DNA from: CAZKWG01 sp964615375
GTDB taxonomy: Bacteria > Myxococcota_A > UBA796 > CAZKWG01
Direction of reading: 5' to 3'
Length of the DNA stretch: 64,000 nt
Assembly (NCBI GenBank): GCA_964615375.1
Contig: CAZTOW010000016.1
Span: 62,001 to 126,000, forward strand
Made by a program: the position numbers and the translations under genes. Positions 25,843 to 36,750 of the stretch are shown piece by piece (positions within the stretch are counted from its first letter, which is position 1; every line of letters starts with the position of its first letter). The notes under the pieces are model-generated. The model made no database searches. It was given only the letters and a program-made list of their open reading frames with translations, and was not told the origin of the DNA.

Positions 25843-25853
25843 ATTATCTAGTC
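25837..25853. terminator. 17-bp palindrome spanning both convergent stop codons
   Basis: GACTAGA-TTA-TCTAGTC is a perfect inverted repeat. The TAG of the CotH gene (25840-25842) lies in one arm and the TAG of the minus-strand MopE/lectin gene (25848-25850) in the other. The 7-bp stem is short and AT-rich, so function as a terminator is uncertain. Confidence 0.4.
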
Positions 25854-27389
25854 GAGCGACTCACAGATGTAAGGCAGGCCGCTCGAGCAGGTGTAGTCGT
25901 TCCAGTCGTAGCCGCTCCAGAGGATCTGGGCGCAGTCCTCGCCGCCGTAGTCGTTCGGCTCGCCGGAGGCCCAGGAGACGAAGCCCCCGGTCTCGCCGTT
26001 GGACCAGACCCAGGTGCCCTCGGAGTCGATGTCGTTGTAGCCCACGGCCCAGACGGTGGCCCAGACGGCGTAGGCGGCGTCGGCGACGGTGTAGAACTCA
26101 GTCGAGCTGGAGAAGGCGACGAGGTCGTAGCCCTTGTCCCGGCAGTCGGTCAGCGCGTCGGACCAGGCGGGGGTGCTGGTGCAGAACAGGTAGAGGTGCC
26201 CGTCGAGGGTCCAGGCTGTGCAGTCGTCGCAGCCCTCCTCGTCGGCGTAGCCGTCGCAGTCGTTGTCCACGGCGTCGCAGCGCTCGTCGGCGCCCTCGAA
26301 GTCCAGCGGCTCGCCGTCGTCGCAGTCCCCTTCGCAGGCGCTGGCGCCGTCGCCGTCCTCGTCCACCTCCTCGCTGGTGGCGTCGTCGCAGTCGTTGTCC
26401 TGGCCGTCGCATGCCTCGGGCAGACCGGCGGCGCGGCTGGGGTCGGCGTCGTCGCAGTCGCCCGCGCAGACCTGGACGCCGTCGCCGTCCTCGTCCACCT
26501 CGTCCTCGGGGGTGATCCCGTCGCAGTCGGTGTCCTTGCCGTCGCAGAGCTCCTCGGCGCCCGGGTTCACGGTGGCGTCGGTCTCGTCGCAGTCGCCGGA
26601 GCACTCGCCGTGGCCGTCGCCGTCCTCGTCGCCCTGGTTGTCCACGTAGCCGTCGCAGTCGTTGTCGACCTCGTCGCAGGTCTCCTCGCTCCAGGGGTTG
26701 ACCCGGCTGTCGGCGTCGTCGCAGTCTCCCCGGCAGGAGGAGAAGCCGTCCTCGTCGGCGTCGAAGCCCTCGTCCACCTCGCCGTCGCAGTCGTTGTCCG
26801 CGGCGTCGCAGATCTCCGTCGCCCCCGGGAAGCTGGCCGGGTCCTCGTCGTCGCAGTCGTCCATGCAGGGGGCGACGCCGTCGCCGTCCTCATCCCAGTA
26901 CTCGTCGACGCGGCCGTTGCAGTCGTTGTCCACGCCGTCGCAGATCTCGTAGCCGCCGGGGACGGCGCTCGGGTCGGCGTCGTCGCAGTCCTCGCAGGCG
27001 GTGGCGCCGTCCGCGTCGGCGTCGTCGGCCTCGTCCACCGCGTCGTCGCAGTCGTTGTCCAGCGCGTCGCAGACCTCCACCGCGGCGGGGTTGCGGTCGG
27101 GGTCCGCGTCGTCGCAGTCCACCACGCCCAGCATCGCGAGGCAGCCGGGATCGTCCGCCAGGTAGCCGTCCCCGTCCACGTCGAAGATCTCGTCGACCTC
27201 CCCGTCGCAGTCGTCGTCCAGCCCGTCGCAGACCTCGGCGGCGCCGGGGAAGATCTGGCCGTTCTCGTCGTCGCAGTCGTCGCCGCCGTCGGCGATGGCG
27301 GCGTAGCCGTCCAGGTCGAGGTCGACGGCGGCGGTGTCGCCCTTGTCCGCACAGGCGTTCAGGGCGAGGAGGAGGGCCAGGGCGCGCAT
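25848..27389 (-). CDS. MopE-type Asp-rich repeat lipoprotein with C-terminal C-type lectin domain
   Basis: The 513-residue precursor has a short signal peptide ending in a plausible lipobox (LLALNAC). Eight MopE-like putative metal-binding units follow, each with DCDDxDP, a PGxxExCD segment and DNDCDGxVDE; between units are DxDxDG calcium-type loops. Residues of about 393-510 are a C-type lectin domain opening with WTLDGHLYLFC. It has WVWSNGETGGFVSWASGEPNDYGGEDC and WNDYTCSSGLPYICE. The EPN and WND motifs are the calcium/sugar ligands of mannose-type lectins, so sugar binding is plausible. The cysteines needed for the fold are present. Predicted role: calcium-rigidified surface stalk presenting a lectin head. 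The ATG is preceded by CGGAG. Confidence 0.85.
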   Translation of the reverse strand: MRALALLLALNACADKGDTAAVDLDLDGYAAIADGGDDCDDENGQIFPGAAEVCDGLDDDCDGEVDEIFDVDGDGYLADDPGCLAMLGVVDCDDADPDRNPAAVEVCDALDNDCDDAVDEADDADADGATACEDCDDADPSAVPGGYEICDGVDNDCNGRVDEYWDEDGDGVAPCMDDCDDEDPASFPGATEICDAADNDCDGEVDEGFDADEDGFSSCRGDCDDADSRVNPWSEETCDEVDNDCDGYVDNQGDEDGDGHGECSGDCDETDATVNPGAEELCDGKDTDCDGITPEDEVDEDGDGVQVCAGDCDDADPSRAAGLPEACDGQDNDCDDATSEEVDEDGDGASACEGDCDDGEPLDFEGADERCDAVDNDCDGYADEEGCDDCTAWTLDGHLYLFCTSTPAWSDALTDCRDKGYDLVAFSSSTEFYTVADAAYAVWATVWAVGYNDIDSEGTWVWSNGETGGFVSWASGEPNDYGGEDCAQILWSGYDWNDYTCSSGLPYICESLD

Positions 27390-27402
27390 CGGGGCTCCGA
27401 GC

Positions 27403-29310
27403 TCAGGGGGGAGGCATCGTCGCCGCACGGTACCACGCGCCGGGCGGGTAGCTCTCCAGCGGCCCGTCGAGCTCGAGGCCCTGCGTCGCGGGCGCGGCCT
27501 GACCCGCCTGAAGCTCGGCAACCCGCTGGGTCACGTCGAAGACGCCGGGCATGTCCTCCTGGATCCGGTGGTATCGGGCGAGGATCTGCTCCAGCGTGGG
27601 CCGCGGGCGCCCGGCGTCCAGAGCGCAGACCCGGGTGCGCGGGGTCGTGTATCGCCCCATCGCTACGGCCTCGTAGGCGTCGAGCGCGCCGCTGGCCTGG
27701 AGCGCGGTCTCCACGGGGCCCCAGAGGCGGCCGTTGGAGCACTGCACGATCAGGAGCGCGGGGTTGGAGGCGTTGAATTCCTCGAGGAAGGCCACGACGC
27801 CGGGGTCCTGGAGCCCGTCGGGGCCCTCCGCCGGCTGCGCACGAAGCAGGGCCGCCGCTCCTCGCGCGTTGAGCCCGCGTCCGTCCAGCACGCGCCCCTC
27901 GGTGAGCGCGAAGCCCAGCGCGCCGACGTCGGGGAAGAGCACGGCGTCACCCACCGGGAGGTTCTCCAGGATCCAGTAGATGAACCAGTCGGGCTCGCCC
28001 GCGCGGCCCTGGCGCCCGATGTGCCGGAGCCGGCCGAAGGGCTCCTGGAACTCGCGAATGCGGCCGTAAGACGGGCGGAGCACCTGGAAGGCCGAGGCCA
28101 GGAAGCTGTCGCTGAACCCGGCGGGCATGCGGTCATGGTCGGCCACCTGGATGTGGAGGTCGCGGACGACCATCCCGACCCCGAGCCCCAGGGGCACGAC
28201 CAGGAAGGCGAAGCGGAAGAAGGCTGGGGCGAAGCTGGCGATGCGCGCCCAGCCCACCGCCGCCAGCGCGAGCAGCGCGGGCTCGGCCGGGGCCATGAAG
28301 CGGAACTGGTTGAACATGTCGCCGTTGGCGATCAGCACGAAGACGGCGCAGCAGACCCAGGGGGCGAGCAGGATCCGGGCGGCCAGGCCGTCCGCCGCCG
28401 AGCGCCCCCGCCCGGGCAGCAGCGCGGCGCCCACGCCGAGGACCAGGACCGCCAGGCGCGCGCTGTTGATGCTAAGCGAGAACAGCACGTAGCGGGCGCC
28501 GAGCAGGAACGGGATCTCCGGGCGACCCGCGGTCTTGACCCGCACGGTGTTGGGCATCCAGTCGCCGTAGTACAGGACGCGGAGCAGCTCCTGGCCCAAC
28601 GGCGGCGCGAGCAGGAGGACCAGCGCCAGCAGATCCCGGCGATCGAGGCTGAGGAGCGCGCGGATGGGACCGCCCGCTCCGGGCCGGGTCAGGCGAGCGA
28701 ACGCGGGCACGGCCAGGTAGAGCGGCCCCTCGACGTGGGTGATGGCCAGGAGACCGAAGAGCAGAGCCGACCAGGGCGGCGGGCTGGCCCCCTGCTGGAT
28801 CTGCCGCTCCTCCCAGAGCAGGCGCGCGGCCCCGGCGCTCATCAGCAGGACCATCAGCGGGGTCTCCAGCCCGGAGGCCGCGGTGGCCCCGATGATCCCG
28901 GAGCCGGCCACCAGGGCCGCCACCGCCAGGCCCGCCCCGCGCCCCAGCCCCGCCGCCCGCGCGGTCGCGTAGCCCACGGGCACGCACAGCGCGCCGACGC
29001 CGAGCCCCATGGCCATCATCAGCTTGGACGCCGAGATCCCGAGGGCGAGCCCCAGCGCCGCCAGCAGCACCCACAGCAGGTTGGAGTAGCCCTCCACCGG
29101 CGGCTCGCCCGGGTTCCACAGGAGCCCGTGGCCGTCCACCAGGTTGCGGGCGTAGCGCATGGAGATCCAGGCGTCGTCGCTCAGGAAGTCCCCGCGCGCC
29201 AGGGTGAGGTGCACGAAGACGACGCTGAGGGCGAGCAGCGCCAGGCCTACGGCCACGCGATCGGGGCTCAGGCGTCCCACGCGCGTGGCGCTCGGAGTGG
29301 CTGGAGTCAT
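27403..29310 (-). CDS. integral membrane glycosyltransferase (GT-C fold)
   Basis: The 635-residue protein has about ten hydrophobic helices and a soluble C-terminal domain. The first periplasmic loop carries the GT-C signature SDDAWISMRYARNLVDG followed by GLLWNPGEPPVEGYSN, with the DD dyad expected to contact a polyprenyl-phosphate sugar. This pattern is shared with AftB-like arabinosyltransferases and related lipid-linked-sugar transferases. The enzyme would move a sugar onto an acceptor on the periplasmic side. The ATG at 29310 has GGGGGCGG upstream. It sits between two MopE-type surface protein genes on the same strand (13 bp from one, 31 bp from the other), so one of them could be its substrate; that is inference. 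Confidence 0.75.
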   Translation of the reverse strand: MTPATPSATRVGRLSPDRVAVGLALLALSVVFVHLTLARGDFLSDDAWISMRYARNLVDGHGLLWNPGEPPVEGYSNLLWVLLAALGLALGISASKLMMAMGLGVGALCVPVGYATARAAGLGRGAGLAVAALVAGSGIIGATAASGLETPLMVLLMSAGAARLLWEERQIQQGASPPPWSALLFGLLAITHVEGPLYLAVPAFARLTRPGAGGPIRALLSLDRRDLLALVLLLAPPLGQELLRVLYYGDWMPNTVRVKTAGRPEIPFLLGARYVLFSLSINSARLAVLVLGVGAALLPGRGRSAADGLAARILLAPWVCCAVFVLIANGDMFNQFRFMAPAEPALLALAAVGWARIASFAPAFFRFAFLVVPLGLGVGMVVRDLHIQVADHDRMPAGFSDSFLASAFQVLRPSYGRIREFQEPFGRLRHIGRQGRAGEPDWFIYWILENLPVGDAVLFPDVGALGFALTEGRVLDGRGLNARGAAALLRAQPAEGPDGLQDPGVVAFLEEFNASNPALLIVQCSNGRLWGPVETALQASGALDAYEAVAMGRYTTPRTRVCALDAGRPRPTLEQILARYHRIQEDMPGVFDVTQRVAELQAGQAAPATQGLELDGPLESYPPGAWYRAATMPPP

Positions 29311-29341
29311 CCGCCCCCTTAGCGCCGCTGCGCGCGCGCGG

Positions 29342-32176
<2,835 letters not shown>

Positions 32177-32289
32177 GCTCGGACCTCGCTTCTCGGCGAC
32201 CACGAAGCCGAATCCTACCTCATCGGGCTCCCCGTGTCTCTCGCGTGCTCCCGAGGAAGGAAGCGGATAGAGGGCTCATGGAGGTGACG

Positions 32290-32610
32290 ATGCGCACGCT
32301 GACGCTGTTCTCGATGGTCCTTCTCTGCTCCTGCACCCCGAGCCGCGAGGGCGCCGTGGACGGGGCCACGCGCACCTACTGTGAGCGCGCGCTCTCCTGC
32401 GGCTGGTACGAGGAGGACGAGGGCGAGGACTGCTACGACGACATGGAGGACGTCTTCGACGACCTCTGGCCCGAGGACGAGTGCGAGGGCGACATCAAGG
32501 ACGAGGGCTACGGTCAGTGCCTCGAGGAGATCGAGGAGATCGGGTGCGATGACTGGCTGGACTGGTTCGACGCGCTGGACGCCTGCAGCACCTCCGACGT
32601 CTGCGAGTAG
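32290..32610 (+). CDS. small acidic, cysteine-rich lipoprotein
   Basis: The 106-residue precursor has a lipobox (MVLLCSC). The mature part is very acidic (EEDEGED, DDMEDVFDDLWPEDE) with about six cysteines likely to pair. Small lipoproteins of this type recur in myxobacterial genomes without assigned function. The ATG at 32290 follows GGAGGTGACG; an ATG at 32278 is possible but would place the ribosome site inside the gene. It is divergent from the MopE-type gene (113 bp) and lies 165 bp upstream of the large repeat protein. Confidence 0.7.
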   Translation: MRTLTLFSMVLLCSCTPSREGAVDGATRTYCERALSCGWYEEDEGEDCYDDMEDVFDDLWPEDECEGDIKDEGYGQCLEEIEEIGCDDWLDWFDALDACSTSDVCE

Positions 32611-32775
32611 GGCCCGAGGACGGCGGCGCGAGCGCGTCGCTGACATCGAATTCGCGCCGCACCGTCACGGCGGCGCCACGCGCGGCAGGTTAGGCGGTGT
32701 GTGCCGTCGCTGATCGCCGCTCCAGCAGCCTCACCGTCCCCCCCGCCCTGCCTCGCCCGCACCGGAGGTGTGCCC

Positions 32776-35700
32776 GTGGTCCACCGAGCGCCGCCGTCTG
32801 TCCTCCTCCTCCTGCTCAGCGCCTGCACGGGCGACATCACGGTCAAGGAGAACAACGACCCGCCCGAGGTCGCGATCCTGAGCCCCATCGAGGGCGACAC
32901 CTTCGTGCCGGGCGAGCCGATGTCGCTGTGCGCGACGATCAAGGACGAGCTGGAGGTCGAGGAGCTGGACCTGGTCCTGGAGAGCTCCATCGACGGTGTG
33001 CTGTGGAGCACGGACCTGGGCGGGACCCCCGAGAGCTGCTCGGGCGGCGACGTAGGTGTCGAGTTCTCCCTCTCCGACGCCGATCACACGCTGAGCCTGG
33101 TGGCGGTGGACATCTCCGGGCAGGCGGGCTCGGACGAGGTGGTGGTGCTCGCGGAGGAGAACGCGGCGCCGACCTGCACGATCTCGGCGCCCACGGCGAA
33201 CGCGACCTACCAGGAGGGCGAGACCATCACCTTCGAGGCCAACGCCGCGGACCTGGGCGGGGACCCGAGCGCGCTGCTGGTCACGCTGGTGAGCGATGTG
33301 GACGGTGAGGTCTGGTCCAACGTGGAGACGGCGGACATCCCCGACTCCAACGGCGACATCACCTTCGTGCTGGCCACCCCCGACGAGCTCTCGCCGGGCG
33401 AGCACCTCCTCCGCATGACCGTGGAGGACCCGCGCGGGCTCACCGGGAGCTGCAGCGTGGAGCTCACCGTCGATCCCTGCACGGACTTCGACGAGGACGG
33501 CTTCACGACCTGCGACGCGGACTGCGACGACGACGACCCCACCTCCTACCCGGGCGGCGAGGAGGTGGCGGACGGGGCCGACAACGACTGCGACGAGATC
33601 ATCGACGAGGGCACCACCCTCTACGACGACGACGAGGACGGCTTCACCGAGGCCGACGGGGACTGCGACGACGCCGACGACACGATCTACCCGGGCGCCG
33701 AGGAGACGCCCTACGACGAGATCGACCAGGACTGCGACGGCACGGACTCGGTGGACGTGGACGGAGACACGTGGGCCAGCCTGGAGACCGGCGGCTCGGA
33801 CTGCGACGACGACGACCCCAGCATCCACCCCGGCGCCGAGGACGCCTGGTACGACGGCATCGACAGCGACTGCGGGGGAGACGACGACTACGACGCCGAC
33901 GCCGACGGGCACGTCGCCGAGGACTACGGCGGTGACGACTGCGACGACACCACCGACGCCGTCCACCCGGATCGCGCCGAGACCTGGTACGACGGCGTGG
34001 ACGCCGACTGCCTGGGCGACGACGACTACGACCAGGACGCCGACGGCCACCGGAGCGACGACCACGGCGGCGACGACTGCGACGACACCAACGCCGAGAT
34101 CTACCTGGGCGCGGCCGAGACCTGGTACGACGGCACCGACTCGGACTGCTCGGGCGGCAGCGACTACGACCAGGACGGTGACGGCTACCTGGCGGAGAGC
34201 TCGGGCGGCTCCGACTGCGACGACACCGACCCCGACATCAACCCGGGCGTGACCGAGAGCTGGTACGACGGCGTGGACGCCGACTGCGACGACGCCGACG
34301 ACTACGACCAGGACGGCGACGGCTACCAGAGCGCCGACCACGGCGGAGACGACTGCGACGACCTGGCGAGCGCGGTCAACCCCGGCGCCACCGAGCGCTG
34401 GTACGACGGCACCGACCAGGACTGCCTGGGCGACGACGACTACGACCAGGACGGCGACGGGTACACCTCGGAGAGCTACGGCGGGACCGACTGCGACGAC
34501 ACGGACGAGGGCATCAACCCCGGGATCCCGGAGACCTGGTACGACGGCACCGACTCGGACTGCTCGGGCGGCAGCGACTATGACCGGGACCTGGACGGCT
34601 ACGGCGCGGAGAGCTCGGGCGGCTCGGACTGCGACGACGAAGACGCCGACGTCAACCCCGGCGCGACCGAGGTCTGGTACGACGGCACCGACCAGGACTG
34701 TGACGACGCCGACGACTACGATCAGGACGCCGACGGCTACCAGTCCGACGACCACGGCGGCGACGACTGCGACGACACCGTGGCGGCCATCAACCCCGGC
34801 GCCACCGAGCGCTGGTACGACGGCACCGACCAGGACTGCCTGGGCGACGACGACTACGACCAGGACTACGACGGCTACCAGTCCGACGACCACGGCGGCG
34901 ACGACTGCGACGACACCGACGAGCTCATCAACCCCGCGGCGCTGGAGAGCTGGTACGACGGCACCGACGCGGACTGCTCGGGCGGGAGCGACTACGACCA
35001 GGACCTGGACGGCTACACCGCGGAGAGCTCGGGCGGCTCGGACTGTGACGACGACGACCCGGACATCAACCCGGGGGTGAGCGAGATCTGGTACGACGGG
35101 GTCGATCAGAACTGCGACGACGCCAACGACTACGACCAGGACAAGGACACCTACCTGTCGGACGACCATGGCGGCGACGACTGCGACGACACGCAGAGCG
35201 CCATCCACCCCGACGCCACCGAGCGCTGGTACGACGGCACCGACCAGGACTGCGACGGCGCCGACGACTACGACAAGGACGGCGACGGCTACATCCACGA
35301 GGACTACACGGGCGGCACGGACTGCGACGACAACGACGAGGACGTGAACCCGGGCGAGACGGAGGTCTGGTACGACGGGCTCGACGCCGACTGCAGCGGG
35401 ACGAGCGACTACGACCAGGACTATGACGGCTACACGTCGGAGACCTACGGCGGCTCGGACTGCGTGGACACCGACAGCAGCATCAACCCTGGGGTGAGCG
35501 AGACCTGGTACGACGGCACCGACCAGGACTGCGACGAGCGCAGCGACTACGACAAGGACAAGGACGGCTTCGACTCCGACGGCTACGGCGGCGACGACTG
35601 CAACGACAACTCCAGCTCCATCAACCCCGACGCGACCGAGCGCTGGTACGACGGCACCGATCAGGACTGCGACGGCGAGAGCGACTACGACAAGGACGGG

Positions 35701-36741
35701 GACAACTTCGACTCCGACGACTACGGCGGGGACGACTGCGACGACAACAAGTCCAGCGTGAACCCGGGCGCCACGGAGACCTGGTACGACGGCACCGACC
35801 AGGACTGCGACGGCGAGAGCGACTACGACCAGGACGGCGACGGCTACACCGCGCTCTTCTACGGCGGCTCGGACTGCGACGACACGGAAGAGGGCGTGAA
35901 CCCCGGCGCCTACGAGATCTACTACGACGGCATCGACGCCGACTGCGACGGCAAGAGCGACTACGACAAGGACGAGGACGGCTACGACATCGACACGCAC
36001 TCCGGCGGGGACGACTGCGACGACGAGGACAAGACCATCAACCCCGGCCGCGACGAGACCTGGTACGACGGGGTGGACGAGGACTGCGCGGGCGACGACG
36101 ACTTCGATCAGGACGGCGACGGCGACCCGAGCGCGGTCTACGACGGGACCGACTGCGACGACACCGACGCGACGGTCAACCCCTACGAGTCCGAGTCCCG
36201 CGACGCCAAGGACAACGACTGCGACGACCTCTGCGACGAGGGCCTGATCGCCGCCGGTGAGGTCATCATCACCGAGATCATGGTCAACCCGGGCGCGGTC
36301 TCCGACACCTACGGCGAGTGGTTCGAGGTCTACAACAACGCCGACGAGGACATCGCGCTGTGCGGCTGGACCCTGGCCGACAACGCGGGCTCGTTCACGA
36401 TGACCGCCGACATCGTGCTGGCGCCGGGGGACTACGCCGTCTTTGGCAACTCCACCAGCAAGAGCCTGAACGGCGGCGCCAGCGTGGACCAGGCCTACGG
36501 CACGGCGCTGCAGCTCTCCAACACCTCCGACCGCATCGTCATCTACAACGACACGGACGAGATCGATCGGGTGGAGTTCACCTCGTCCGGCTGGGGCATC
36601 GTCTCGGCCAAGAGCCGCGAGCTGGACGCGGACCTGTTCGACTACACCTCGAACAACAGCGCGTCGAGCTGGTGCACGCCCACGAGCACCTACGGCTCGG
36701 GCGACTACGGGACGCCGGGATCGGCGAACAGCGGCTGCTGA
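32776..36741 (+). CDS. giant MopE-type Asp-rich repeat lipoprotein with C-terminal lamin-tail domain
   Basis: The 1321-residue precursor begins at a GTG 7 nt after GGAGG and has a lipobox (LLLLLSAC). Two Ig/cadherin-like domains come first (about 25-235), then acidic units, then 17 very regular units of 46-47 residues. The consensus is WYDGTDQDCDGxxDYDxD-xDGYxSxxxGGxDCDD-x4-INPGATE. A C-terminal lamin-tail domain (from about 1165, EVIITEIMVNPG, EWFEVYNNADEDIALCGWTLAD) and a terminal Cys finish it. Aspartate dominates the composition and nearly all Asp codons are GAC. Predicted function: a calcium-stiffened surface fibre with an adhesive or binding tip. The LTD links it to the CotH/LTD protein at 24181. 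Confidence 0.87.
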   Translation: MVHRAPPSVLLLLLSACTGDITVKENNDPPEVAILSPIEGDTFVPGEPMSLCATIKDELEVEELDLVLESSIDGVLWSTDLGGTPESCSGGDVGVEFSLSDADHTLSLVAVDISGQAGSDEVVVLAEENAAPTCTISAPTANATYQEGETITFEANAADLGGDPSALLVTLVSDVDGEVWSNVETADIPDSNGDITFVLATPDELSPGEHLLRMTVEDPRGLTGSCSVELTVDPCTDFDEDGFTTCDADCDDDDPTSYPGGEEVADGADNDCDEIIDEGTTLYDDDEDGFTEADGDCDDADDTIYPGAEETPYDEIDQDCDGTDSVDVDGDTWASLETGGSDCDDDDPSIHPGAEDAWYDGIDSDCGGDDDYDADADGHVAEDYGGDDCDDTTDAVHPDRAETWYDGVDADCLGDDDYDQDADGHRSDDHGGDDCDDTNAEIYLGAAETWYDGTDSDCSGGSDYDQDGDGYLAESSGGSDCDDTDPDINPGVTESWYDGVDADCDDADDYDQDGDGYQSADHGGDDCDDLASAVNPGATERWYDGTDQDCLGDDDYDQDGDGYTSESYGGTDCDDTDEGINPGIPETWYDGTDSDCSGGSDYDRDLDGYGAESSGGSDCDDEDADVNPGATEVWYDGTDQDCDDADDYDQDADGYQSDDHGGDDCDDTVAAINPGATERWYDGTDQDCLGDDDYDQDYDGYQSDDHGGDDCDDTDELINPAALESWYDGTDADCSGGSDYDQDLDGYTAESSGGSDCDDDDPDINPGVSEIWYDGVDQNCDDANDYDQDKDTYLSDDHGGDDCDDTQSAIHPDATERWYDGTDQDCDGADDYDKDGDGYIHEDYTGGTDCDDNDEDVNPGETEVWYDGLDADCSGTSDYDQDYDGYTSETYGGSDCVDTDSSINPGVSETWYDGTDQDCDERSDYDKDKDGFDSDGYGGDDCNDNSSSINPDATERWYDGTDQDCDGESDYDKDGDNFDSDDYGGDDCDDNKSSVNPGATETWYDGTDQDCDGESDYDQDGDGYTALFYGGSDCDDTEEGVNPGAYEIYYDGIDADCDGKSDYDKDEDGYDIDTHSGGDDCDDEDKTINPGRDETWYDGVDEDCAGDDDFDQDGDGDPSAVYDGTDCDDTDATVNPYESESRDAKDNDCDDLCDEGLIAAGEVIITEIMVNPGAVSDTYGEWFEVYNNADEDIALCGWTLADNAGSFTMTADIVLAPGDYAVFGNSTSKSLNGGASVDQAYGTALQLSNTSDRIVIYNDTDEIDRVEFTSSGWGIVSAKSRELDADLFDYTSNNSASSWCTPTSTYGSGDYGTPGSANSGC
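33847..36198 (+). repeat. 17-unit, 138-bp-period tandem repeat array within the giant MopE-type gene
   Basis: The start of the TGGTACGACGG (WYDG) block was located at 33847, 33985, 34123, 34261, 34399, 34537, 34675, 34813, 34951, 35089, 35227, 35368, 35506, 35644, 35782, 35920 (TAC variant, YYDG) and 36061. Fourteen of 16 intervals are exactly 138 bp and two are 141 bp (one extra codon each). Units show alternating sub-types (SGGSD, LGDDD, DDADD after the second WYDG-DC), suggesting growth by duplication of multi-unit blocks. Confidence 0.9.
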
Positions 36742-36750
36742 GCCGCTGGA

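Noticed and set aside
32731..36000. 1089-codon minus-strand frame rich in Val/Ala
   Set aside because: Mirror frame of the giant repeat gene; repeats reflect the plus-strand array.
33847..36198. Regular repeat resembling a CRISPR array
   Set aside because: The 138-bp repeats are diverged, in frame and coding; there are no short identical repeats with unique spacers and no cas genes.
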